DNA of 19,841 nucleotides, taken from CAZTPC01 sp964615565. Lineage in GTDB: Bacteria > Patescibacteriota > Saccharimonadia > Saccharimonadales > AWTP1-31. This document shows, piece after piece, positions 7,045 through 13,640 of the stretch (positions are counted from its first letter, which is position 1; every line of letters begins with the position of its first letter). The notes under the pieces were generated by a model. The model searched no databases. It saw only the letters and a list, made by a program, of their open reading frames with translations, and had not been told where the DNA came from. A program made the translations under genes and the position numbers. The stretch is from contig CAZTPC010000018.1 of the NCBI GenBank assembly GCA_964615565.1, positions 1-19,841 on the forward strand. The letters are read 5' to 3'.

Positions 7045-7399
7045 AGATGTCGAAGCCTATGTGCTATCGATGCCAAACGCCAAACTAGATTACCCTTTTG
7101 GCCCAGAAGTGGCAGTTTATAAAGTACCCGTAAAAGGTGAAGACAAGATGTTCGCGCTTATCCAAGAGGGAAGCGATCCAGTACGCATTAGTCTTAAGTG
7201 TGATCCGACGCTAGCTAAACTACTGCGTGAGCAGTACGTTACGGTTATGGAGGGGTATCACCTTAACAAAAAGCATTGGAATACGGTTGTCTTGTCTGGA
7301 GAGATCGAATGGGAAGAGATCCAAGGATTTATTCGCCACAGCTACGATCTCGTAACTGGTGCACCTAATGCCATGCCAGTTCTTATTAAAAGGAAGTAG
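7034..7399 (+). CDS. MmcQ/YjbR family protein
   Basis: A 121-residue protein of the MmcQ/YjbR (CyaY-like fold) family. Family features in order are PNAKLDYPFGPEVAVYKV (about 13-30), a lysine-rich strand before MFAL, the ISLKCDP motif (about 52-58), GYHLNKKHWNTV (73-84) and the C-terminal HSYDLV (about 102-107). Members are small putative DNA-binding proteins of unclear role. The start is GTG 7034, inside the end of orn, because translation from it gives the family's usual length of about 120 and a GGAG motif lies ten bases upstream. A longer in-frame extension into orn (from 6929) would add unrelated residues. Its TAG abuts the convergent gene's stop at 7400. Confidence 0.88.
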   Translation: MKHKDVEAYVLSMPNAKLDYPFGPEVAVYKVPVKGEDKMFALIQEGSDPVRISLKCDPTLAKLLREQYVTVMEGYHLNKKHWNTVVLSGEIEWEEIQGFIRHSYDLVTGAPNAMPVLIKRK

Positions 7400-8095
7400 T
7401 TACTTGCTTTGGCCGAGTAGTACAACAGTTCCGTTGTAAGCCGACTCTAGAACGGCTTTTTCTTTTTTACTTTTGTTGCCGACATAGAGTTTTTTCACAT
7501 CAGATTGATACTCTTTGAGTTTTGTCTGCAAGACGCCAACAAAGACTTGGTCATACTGGTTGTTCGAGGCAGCTTCGGTAAGTAGGGCGTCGGTTTTGGA
7601 GCTCTTTTTTAATGCTAAGACTTTGGGATTCGGCGCTTTGCCGCCAATCAAGCCCAAAGTCTGCTTGAGAGAGGTGTTAACACTGAGGCTGGTGCTGCTG
7701 GCCAGGTTGTTTGTAGTCTCGTTACGGATACTTCGTTCGTTACGGGCAAGATCGGCGATGCGTATGATCTCTGTCTGTTCCTGAGCTAGTGTCAGTAGCT
7801 GGGTACTGTGCCCACTGCCACCAGATAGTGCAGACATAGCCATAAGGCCAACCACCAACAGGACTACAAATCCACCGCCAAAGATAAGTGCTCTTTGAAG
7901 GGTAGAGTTACCTTTGGGAATATTGAACTTACCTTGTTGCTGCGGCGCGCCAGAATTCATGATAAAGGCATAAGGGTTGTTTGGATCATTCGGGTCGTGT
8001 TGTGGCAACGGCATCTGAGGAGGGGCAGGTGCTTGTGGGGGCTGAGGCGGCTGCTGTGGTTGCGGCTGCGGCATTGGATATTGCTGCGGATTCAT
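7400..8095 (-). CDS. Pro/Gln-rich single-pass membrane protein
   Basis: A 231-residue protein that I do not recognise. Residues 1-55 are very rich in Pro and Gln (runs such as PQPQPQQPPQPPQ) with a DPNDPNNPYAFI segment. One transmembrane helix follows at about 69-89 (ALIFGGGFVVLLVVGLMAM), then an extracytoplasmic helical domain of about 140 residues (LLTLAQEQTEIIRIADLARNER onward). Lys before the helix supports an N-in topology with the Pro/Gln tail in the cytoplasm. ATG 8095 is preferred over an in-frame GTG at 8101 because an extended -10 (TGA-TAGAAT) ends at 8103. It is divergent from dnaG and its TAA abuts the mmcQ stop. Confidence 0.78.
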   Translation of the reverse strand: MNPQQYPMPQPQPQQPPQPPQAPAPPQMPLPQHDPNDPNNPYAFIMNSGAPQQQGKFNIPKGNSTLQRALIFGGGFVVLLVVGLMAMSALSGGSGHSTQLLTLAQEQTEIIRIADLARNERSIRNETTNNLASSTSLSVNTSLKQTLGLIGGKAPNPKVLALKKSSKTDALLTEAASNNQYDQVFVGVLQTKLKEYQSDVKKLYVGNKSKKEKAVLESAYNGTVVLLGQSK

Positions 8096-8102
8096 AAGCA
8101 CT

Positions 8103-8111
8103 ATTCTATCA
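8103..8111 (-). promoter_or_regulatory. Extended -10 promoter of the Pro/Gln-rich membrane protein gene
   Basis: The minus strand reads TGA-TAGAAT (-10 at 8108-8103), seven bases before the ATG at 8095. There is no SD. This element decides the start, because the alternative GTG at 8101 is too close to the -10. Confidence 0.58.
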
Positions 8112-8175
8112 GTAGTTGGGCGTTGTCACCTAGTGGAGCTCTTTTTTGTTATGCTTGGGCGTTTACCTCTGTAGC

Positions 8176-8181
8176 TATACA
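8176..8181 (+). promoter_or_regulatory. -10 element of the dnaG-rpoD operon (leaderless)
   Basis: TATACA ends eight bases before the dnaG ATG at 8190. The sequence between lacks a proper SD. A weak TTGGGC (8155-8160) lies 15 bp upstream. Confidence 0.45.
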
Positions 8182-8189
8182 CTGTAGGT

Positions 8190-9965
8190 ATGGATGCGGT
8201 AGAGGAAATAAAGAGTCGGCTTAGTATCGAGGACGTGGTTAGTCAATACCTCGAGCTTAAGCGTTCCGGCCGAAACTTTAAAGCCCTTAGTCCGTTTAGT
8301 AACGAAAAGACCCCGAGCCTTATGATAAGCCCAGAGAAACAGATCTGGCACGACTTTAGTAGTGGCAAGGGCGGGGACATGTTTAGTTTTGTCATGGAAG
8401 TTGATGGCCTTGATTTCAAAGAGGCTCTAGATCTTTTGGCCCGACAAGCTGGCGTAGATCTTACGCAGTTTCAACAAAAGGGGAATGGTCAGAATTCTAA
8501 AGAGAAGGCACAAGTATACGAAGTGCTTGAACTGGCAGCAAAGTACTACCAACTTGCCCTTAGCCGTAATGCTTCAATCATTGCCTATGTAACTAAAGAA
8601 AGACAGTTTACTAAAGAGACGGCTCAGACGTTTCGATTGGGGTATTCTCCTAACACTGATGATTCATTGGTTAAGTTCTTACGCAGCAAGGGTTTTACTG
8701 ATGTTCTCATTAAGAAAGCAGGGTTAGGTACGCAACGATACCGTGGTTTCGGGGATATGTTCCGGGGCAGGCTGATGGTTCCGCTGCAGGATAGTACTGG
8801 ACGGGTGATTGGTTTCACCGCTCGACAGATTGTTACCGACCCGAATGGGCCGAAGTACATCAACACGCCGCAGAGTCCGGTCTACGACAAAAGTCGTCAT
8901 GTCTTTGGGATTCATCTAGCCAAAGATGCAATCCGAAAAAACGATTTTGCGGTAGTAGTAGAAGGAAACCTAGATGTTCTTGCCAGCCATCAGGCCGGGG
9001 TAACCAATGTGGTAGCTACTGCCGGTACAGCGTTAACAGAGGCACACCTAAAAGAACTGAGCCGTTTTACGCACGATATTCGGTTAGCTTTCGACCAAGA
9101 TAATGCCGGACTCAATGCCACCGAGCGAGCAATCCCAATTGCCAGTAAAGTAGGGGTGAGCCTCAGTATGATTACTGTGCCAGAGGGCAAAGATCCAGAC
9201 GAGCTAGTTAAGAAGGACCCTGGTGCTTGGCGCGAAGTCATAACAAAAAATCAGTACGCTATCGATTGGATAATCGAGCGCTATGCTTCGATACTCGACA
9301 TTAACTCTGCAGTAGGTAAGCGGACATTCAGCGATAAGGTTTTGGCAGTTGTAGACAACCTGAATGACGCTGTCGAAAAGGATCACTATATTGTGCGCAT
9401 TGCCAAGTTGCTTGGCGTCGACCCAGCTGCTTTGCGCACCAAAACCGGGCAAATGGCAGACAAAAAAACAGTGGTTAAGAAGCCTGAATTAAAAAAAGTG
9501 TCCAAGCAGAAGCCTATCGACCAAGCTACCGCCAGCCAAAACGAAGCGCAGAACAAAATCATGTGCCTTGCCTTATTTTTACCAAGCTTGCGAAGCTACT
9601 TAGAGCCACTGACACGCGACATGTTTGTGTCCGATGATGCCAAGTTATTACTAGATTTTTTAAAGACACACCCCGACTTCAGTTACGGCGCAAAAGACAC
9701 AGCTCAGGAATTGCCGAAAGTGGGTGATTATGATAAAGTACTGTCATTGCTATATGAAGAGCTCTATCGGGATCTCGAGGTTATAGAGCTTCGCTACGAA
9801 GCCGCTCGATTGCAGATTCGCCAGATAGATTACTATGTAAAAACACAAAAAGCGCGGCTAAGCCGTGCCATGCAAACTGCTAGCGAGTCAGACATGGAAC
9901 GACTTCTCGAAGCCGCCAAACGACTCGACGTATTACTAAAAACCGCTAAGGAGACAACCAAGTAA
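8190..9965 (+). CDS. dnaG: DNA primase DnaG with degenerate zinc-binding domain
   Basis: A 591-residue primase that makes RNA primers at the replication fork. The N-terminal zinc-domain fold is recognisable (residues 1-90, with NEKTPSLMISPEKQ), but all four zinc ligands are replaced: S34, S37, D55 and S58 stand where Cys, His, Cys and Cys normally occur. The RNA polymerase core follows (FRGRLMVPLQDSTGRVIGFTARQ, about 191-213, and the GPKYINTP motif). The TOPRIM acids are intact: E258 in VEGNLDV, and D302/D304 in FDQDNAG. The C-terminal 150 residues are helical, as in the helicase-interaction domain. The reading frame is continuous, so the ligand loss is not a frameshift. TAA overlaps the rpoD ATG (TAATG). 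Confidence 0.95.
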   Translation: MDAVEEIKSRLSIEDVVSQYLELKRSGRNFKALSPFSNEKTPSLMISPEKQIWHDFSSGKGGDMFSFVMEVDGLDFKEALDLLARQAGVDLTQFQQKGNGQNSKEKAQVYEVLELAAKYYQLALSRNASIIAYVTKERQFTKETAQTFRLGYSPNTDDSLVKFLRSKGFTDVLIKKAGLGTQRYRGFGDMFRGRLMVPLQDSTGRVIGFTARQIVTDPNGPKYINTPQSPVYDKSRHVFGIHLAKDAIRKNDFAVVVEGNLDVLASHQAGVTNVVATAGTALTEAHLKELSRFTHDIRLAFDQDNAGLNATERAIPIASKVGVSLSMITVPEGKDPDELVKKDPGAWREVITKNQYAIDWIIERYASILDINSAVGKRTFSDKVLAVVDNLNDAVEKDHYIVRIAKLLGVDPAALRTKTGQMADKKTVVKKPELKKVSKQKPIDQATASQNEAQNKIMCLALFLPSLRSYLEPLTRDMFVSDDAKLLLDFLKTHPDFSYGAKDTAQELPKVGDYDKVLSLLYEELYRDLEVIELRYEAARLQIRQIDYYVKTQKARLSRAMQTASESDMERLLEAAKRLDVLLKTAKETTK

Positions 9966-11266
9966 TGCCAAACTTATTCAAGCGAAAAAAAGCTGCACCA
10001 GAACCAGAAGAGAAGCCAAAGAAACCAACCGCAAAAGCTACACCTAAAGCAGATGCCAAGCCAAAGAAGGCACTAGCCAAGGCTGAGGAAAAAACAAAGA
10101 AACCTGCTAAAGCTACGGCAAAAGCGCCTGCTAGCAAGGCTGCCAAGAAGACACCTGCTAAGCGAGTAGAGGGAACTGTCGAAGTTGAAAAGCTACGTAC
10201 AGCGCTTATTAAGAAAGCTAAAAAAGCAAAAGAAGTTAACCAGAAAGACATCAACGAGATCTATCCAGATCTACCAGCTAACGCCGATGCGCTTGATGCT
10301 CTATATACCGAACTTGCTGATGGGAATATTAAGATTATTGCCGCTGGTGAGGAAGCCAGCCCAGAGATGAGCGATGAATGGGTAGCCGAAGACGACGAAG
10401 AAATCGTCATCACTGACCAGGTCTACCTAGATGACGTAGCCGATGACTCGGTTCGTTTGTATCTCCGAGAAATCGGTAAGATTCCGCTACTTAAGGCCGA
10501 CGAAGAGCTAGCCCTTGCTAAGCGAGTTGTTGCCGGCGAAAAAGATGCCAAAGACCAGATGGCCGAGGCAAACATGCGACTTGTGGTGAGTATCGCTAAA
10601 CGTTATGTTGGCCGAGGTCTGGACCTTCTCGACCTTATCCAGGAAGGTAATACTGGGCTCCTCCGTGCTGTAGAGAAGTTTGACCCAGACAAGGGATTCA
10701 AATTTAGTACCTACGCAACATGGTGGATTCGACAGGCAATTACTCGTGCTATCGCCGACCAAGCTAGAACTATCCGTATTCCAGTGCATATGGTAGAGAC
10801 CATCAACAAGCTGCTTCGCACACAACGACGACTTACCCAAGACCTTAACCGCGAGCCAACAAATGAAGAAATCGCCAAAGAGATGGAGATTGATGTCGAA
10901 AAAGTTGAGCACATAATGAAGATTAAGCAAGACATTAGCTCACTCGACGCCTCTGTTCGTGACGACGAAGAAGACTCTGTACTTGGTGATTTTATCGAAG
11001 ACGAAGACACTGTTAGCCCAGAGGAATCTGCTACCAGTCAGCTACTTAAAGAGCACGTTAAAGACATGCTTGGCGCACTAACTGAAAGGGAACAGAAGAT
11101 CCTCAAGCTCCGCTTTGGCCTAGAAGATGGCAAGAGCCATACTCTAGAAGAAGTAGGACAAGAATTTAACGTTACGCGCGAACGTATTCGTCAAATCGAG
11201 GCTAAGGCTCTCGCAAAACTACGTAAACATAAGGATGCTCGAAAGCTGCATGACTACATCAACTAA
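9965..11266 (+). CDS. rpoD: Primary sigma factor RpoD with histone H1-like N-terminal tail
   Basis: A 433-residue sigma-70 protein directing RNA polymerase to housekeeping promoters. Residues 1-68 are a Lys/Ala/Pro/Thr tail resembling histone H1. Region 1.1 follows (about 75-125), then region 1.2 (SVRLYLREIGKIPLL), region 2 with QEGNTGLLRAVEKFDPDKGFKFSTYATWWIRQAITRAI spread over 226-263, region 3 and region 4 with the helix-turn-helix EEVGQEFNVTRERIRQIEAKAL (395-416). H275 and E278 in VHMVETINK match the E. coli residues that read the extended -10 TG, which agrees with the many TGn promoters here. SD AAGGAG (9948-9953) lies 11 bases before the ATG, which overlaps the dnaG stop by one base. 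Confidence 0.96.
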   Translation: MPNLFKRKKAAPEPEEKPKKPTAKATPKADAKPKKALAKAEEKTKKPAKATAKAPASKAAKKTPAKRVEGTVEVEKLRTALIKKAKKAKEVNQKDINEIYPDLPANADALDALYTELADGNIKIIAAGEEASPEMSDEWVAEDDEEIVITDQVYLDDVADDSVRLYLREIGKIPLLKADEELALAKRVVAGEKDAKDQMAEANMRLVVSIAKRYVGRGLDLLDLIQEGNTGLLRAVEKFDPDKGFKFSTYATWWIRQAITRAIADQARTIRIPVHMVETINKLLRTQRRLTQDLNREPTNEEIAKEMEIDVEKVEHIMKIKQDISSLDASVRDDEEDSVLGDFIEDEDTVSPEESATSQLLKEHVKDMLGALTEREQKILKLRFGLEDGKSHTLEEVGQEFNVTRERIRQIEAKALAKLRKHKDARKLHDYIN

Positions 11267-11867
11267 AGACGTAATTATTGGCATCGGTGGGCTGCAACGA
11301 AGCGGCAAAGACACTCTTGCCGACAAACTAATTGAAGATGGCTATTTTGGCGTATCTTTTGGCGATATCGTCCGCGAATTTGCCCGCGAGCGACACGCTG
11401 ATAAGCCAGATCCTATCTCTGTCCCAAATATGACTGATACTTCCAATTGGCTCCGCGAGAACCACGGACCAGATGTCATCTTGCAAGAGGCACTCAAGCG
11501 CTACAAAGAAGCTCAGAAGACGCAAGATTACAAAGGATTAGTGCTGTATAGCGTGCGTGCCCCTGCGGAGGTCGATTGGATCTTCGCTCATGGCGGAGTC
11601 CTTATCTGGGTAGAAGCTTCCGATGATGTCCGTTACCAGCGCGCCGTAGACTACAAACGGGAAGGCGAAACCGTAGTTCCAAAAGAGGAATACATTAGCC
11701 GTGAAGCCTTGCAGTGGAAGCCGCAACCAGGCATCCCAGTAGAAGCTCAAATGAATTTGTCTTACATCAAAGATAGCGCTAATGCGACTATCGAGAATAA
11801 TGGCAATAACCTAGAAGCCTTCTATCAACAGGCATATGACAAACTCGACCAACTATTGAGTAAATAG
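11250..11867 (+). CDS. P-loop nucleotide kinase (dNMP kinase/dephospho-CoA kinase-like)
   Basis: A 205-residue soluble P-loop kinase. Walker A is GLQRSGKDT (residues 14-22), with the RSGKDT form seen in deoxynucleoside monophosphate kinases and related small-molecule kinases. YFGVSFGDIVREFARER (about 32-48) forms the acceptor-site segment, and VRAPAEVD followed by VLIWVEASDDVRYQRA resembles the domain where CoaE- and dNMP-kinase-like proteins place the LID arginines. The exact substrate is uncertain. ATG 11250 is preferred because translation then reaches the first strand (DVIIGIGG) after a usual short lead; ATG 11235 is an in-frame alternative adding five residues. It overlaps the end of rpoD by 17 bases, so it is the third gene of the dnaG operon. 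Confidence 0.8.
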   Translation: MTTSTKDVIIGIGGLQRSGKDTLADKLIEDGYFGVSFGDIVREFARERHADKPDPISVPNMTDTSNWLRENHGPDVILQEALKRYKEAQKTQDYKGLVLYSVRAPAEVDWIFAHGGVLIWVEASDDVRYQRAVDYKREGETVVPKEEYISREALQWKPQPGIPVEAQMNLSYIKDSANATIENNGNNLEAFYQQAYDKLDQLLSK

Positions 11868-11884
11868 TCAAAATATGCTATAAT
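11856..11884 (+). promoter_or_regulatory. Strong promoter of the YfiH-like gene
   Basis: A -35 TTGAGT (11856-11861), 17 bp, then an extended TGC and a perfect TATAAT (11879-11884). The ATG at 11894 follows nine bases later without an SD. The -35 overlaps the last codons of the kinase gene. Confidence 0.68.
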
Positions 11885-11893
11885 ATAGCTATT

Positions 11894-12667
11894 ATGAGCC
11901 TTGTAGAGCCAACGGTTGATATCCGAGAGGATACCGACCAATACTCACTAGCCGTAGATCGTGCGACGGCCTGGTTAATGACCAATCGAAACTTTGGCAA
12001 CACCTTTATTGGTGCCGCCGGTGGTTGGGAGGCCAACCAGAGTCGAGCTCTGCGCTTACTTAGTACGTTTTCAACTGCAGGACAGCTGCTGTTGTTACGA
12101 TCGGACCTCAAAATTCCAGTCACTGATGTGACTGATGTGACTGAGTCAGGACAGACCTACGGTGAATCTGTTATTTCTGCTAACCCGGATCATATTTTGC
12201 AGATGATTCCGGCAGACTGTGGTGTGGCCTCTATCTCCGGGTTTAGTGATGTTACAGGGGGCTTGGTTAAGGGGTTGGTACATATTGGACGGCACCCAGT
12301 TGGCCGTGCAACACATCTAAAAGCGTTTGATCACATGAGTGAGAGATACGGATTAAGCCCGGAAGATCTGGATGTCCGAGTTGCCCCATCTGCGCGCAAA
12401 GAATCGTATTGTTTTGAAGACATAGATACTGCCCAAAAGTTTGATCCACGATGGAAGGGCTATCTTGCAAAAGAAGACGATGGCATGTGGCACGTAGACG
12501 TGCACGGGCGGGCAGTAGACGATCTGCTAGCAATTGGTGTTAACCCAGCAAGACTTACAGTTAGCCCGGTAGATACCATGGCCAGCCCAGACTACTATTC
12601 GAACTATCATCAGCAGCGTGGTCGACAAGAGTCAGGCTACAACGCAGTTTTTATCGCAAATAGCTAA
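11894..12667 (+). CDS. YfiH/laccase-domain (Cu-oxidase_4) family protein, probably degenerate
   Basis: A 257-residue protein with the frame of the YfiH/LACC1 family, known for purine nucleoside phosphorylase/adenosine deaminase activity with a Cys-His-His zinc site. The central PADCGV (C109) and GLVHIGRH (H130) match the family's ADC and HAGW motifs, GLSPEDLDVRVAPSARKESYCFE (153-175) matches the PsIG-C-YEV region, and DLLAIGVNPARLTVSPVDT (210-228) and the final YHQQRGRQ fit the C-terminus. The first metal histidine, normally in a QvHG motif before ADC, is not present. That stretch instead reads VTDVTDVTES, encoded by a short tandem repeat. HAGW is HIGR. The zinc site is probably incomplete, so it may have lost the usual catalysis. 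The TAA overlaps the convergent regulator's stop. Confidence 0.62.
   Translation: MSLVEPTVDIREDTDQYSLAVDRATAWLMTNRNFGNTFIGAAGGWEANQSRALRLLSTFSTAGQLLLLRSDLKIPVTDVTDVTESGQTYGESVISANPDHILQMIPADCGVASISGFSDVTGGLVKGLVHIGRHPVGRATHLKAFDHMSERYGLSPEDLDVRVAPSARKESYCFEDIDTAQKFDPRWKGYLAKEDDGMWHVDVHGRAVDDLLAIGVNPARLTVSPVDTMASPDYYSNYHQQRGRQESGYNAVFIANS
12122..12144 (+). repeat. Short tandem repeat, 9-bp unit ACTGATGTG
   Basis: Two complete ACTGATGTG units and a partial third copy encode repeated VTD (residues 76-84 of the YfiH-like protein). They lie about where the family's first metal-binding His would be expected. Confidence 0.7.
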
Positions 12668-13467
12668 GCGACATCTTCTCTTGACGGTCGTAGCGACTCG
12701 ATGCCAACATGAATATCTTTTTGCGCAATATGCGCCTCGATAAGCAAGAACAGCTGCAGAAACGCCGCGGCAATGACTTTATCGATAATGAGAATGGCTT
12801 GTGGCTCAGTTTTATAACTAACAATTAGTAGGGAAGAGGCGGTAACGCTCCACTCTACTGGTTCAGTGTAATGCCCTGATTCAATCCATGTTGGTGTCAT
12901 GTTGCTTCGTTCGTGGCTAGCGTAGTTAACTTTTTTGTCAGCTGGCGCTTTGATGATGGTCCGTCGCTTGTTGCCATGGCTGCTTGGCGCCATACGCAGC
13001 TCGTGCATTATCTCGAAGCCCATCATTGGTACATCGGCTCCGGTATGGATAAAGTGCACATCCTCCTTAAGATTTATCTGCTTTCGGTAAGCCTCAACTA
13101 CCTTTTCGCGGCCAAAATAGGTAGTTACACCCGGCTTATCAGTATGTTTACTGTACGAGGCAAGTAGCTCATGCATGAGGTTGCTAACGGTTTCTTCTCT
13201 AGCTACAGCTTCGGCACGGAACTTAGCAGATAAAGTGGCTAATGCAAGTGGGTTAGCCGCGCGATAGGCAAGGGTGCGCCCCGACTGGCTTTTTTCTACG
13301 ATCTCCATATCTACAAGTGAATCGAGTATTTTGTAGGCATTGGTCCTGGTAAGCCCAAGATGCTTTGCGAGCTCTGCGGGTTTTTCTTGGCCTTGAGTAA
13401 TGAGGCGGGCATACACCTCTGCTTGTTGAGAGCTTAAGCCGATAGCCATTAGTTGCTGGATGTTCAT
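12664..13467 (-). CDS. TrmB-family transcriptional regulator
   Basis: A 267-residue regulator. The N-terminal winged helix (about 1-75) has the TrmB hallmarks LMAIGLSSQQAEVYARLITQG, AELAKHLGLTRTNAYKILDSLVDMEIVEK and a wing ending YRAANP. A coiled helix (75-105) leads to a C-terminal effector-like domain (114-255) with YFGREKVVEAYRK and HTGADVPMM segments, as in TrmB proteins with a phospholipase-D-like ligand domain. The ligand is unknown. ATG 13467 is chosen because an upstream in-frame ATG (13524) would place the promoter and operator inside the gene, while a TGC-TATTGT extended -10 ends six bases before 13467. It is divergent from the orphan gene at 13641 and probably controls that gene and itself. 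Confidence 0.85.
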   Translation of the reverse strand: MNIQQLMAIGLSSQQAEVYARLITQGQEKPAELAKHLGLTRTNAYKILDSLVDMEIVEKSQSGRTLAYRAANPLALATLSAKFRAEAVAREETVSNLMHELLASYSKHTDKPGVTTYFGREKVVEAYRKQINLKEDVHFIHTGADVPMMGFEIMHELRMAPSSHGNKRRTIIKAPADKKVNYASHERSNMTPTWIESGHYTEPVEWSVTASSLLIVSYKTEPQAILIIDKVIAAAFLQLFLLIEAHIAQKDIHVGIESLRPSREDVA

Positions 13468-13473
13468 GTTGTA

Positions 13474-13502
13474 ACAATAGCATAATATACTGATTCTGTG
13501 AA
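13474..13502 (-). promoter_or_regulatory. Promoter of the TrmB-type regulator gene
   Basis: Minus strand: -35 TTCACA (13502-13497), 17 bp, then TGC and -10 TATTGT (13479-13474). The ATG at 13467 follows after six bases with no SD. The -35 lies inside one arm of the 27-bp palindrome at 13493-13519. Confidence 0.65.
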
Positions 13503-13519
13503 TATATAATTCACAGAAT
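13493..13519. promoter_or_regulatory. Operator O1 of the TrmB-type regulator (perfect 11-5-11 palindrome)
   Basis: The arms ATTCTGTGAAT (13493-13503) and ATTCACAGAAT (13509-13519) are exact reverse complements around ATATA. The site covers the regulator's -35, so binding should autorepress. An extra half-site ACAGAAT recurs at 13534-13540, exactly 21 bp (two helical turns) downstream of the one in the right arm. Confidence 0.8.
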
Positions 13520-13558
13520 AGCATCGTACAGATACAGAATTACCAACTCCCTTTGTTA

Positions 13559-13579
13559 TTGTGAATATAGTATTGACAA
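13559..13579. promoter_or_regulatory. Operator O2 of the TrmB-type regulator, over the divergent -35
   Basis: The arms TTGTGAAT (13559-13566) and ATTGACAA (13572-13579) flank a 5-bp spacer ATAGT, with the same arm and spacer plan as O1 and one arm mismatch. That mismatch (C to G) creates the consensus TTGACA -35 of the downstream gene. The O1 and O2 centres are 63 bp apart, six helical turns. Confidence 0.7.
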
Positions 13580-13601
13580 AAGTGCACAAAAACGATATTA
13601 T
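13573..13601 (+). promoter_or_regulatory. Promoter of the orphan gene at 13641
   Basis: A consensus -35 TTGACA (13573-13578), 17 bp, then -10 TATTAT (13596-13601). The predicted leader is about 32 nt and carries a GGGAG SD (13630-13634) before a TTG start. The pattern TTGACAAAA-N2-GCACAA recurs upstream of the next gene. Confidence 0.78.
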
Positions 13602-13640
13602 GTATGGCATTGTCGAATAATAACCGATTGGGAGAACATT

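Noticed and set aside
8290..8390. Possible frameshift explaining the missing DnaG zinc ligands
   Set aside because: Flanking conserved residues on both sides of each position stay in the same frame, so substitutions fit better than an indel.
13468..13524. Upstream ATG extending the TrmB-type regulator by 19 residues
   Set aside because: It would make the promoter and perfect palindrome coding; TrmB proteins normally begin just before the LxxLGLSxxEAxVY helix.
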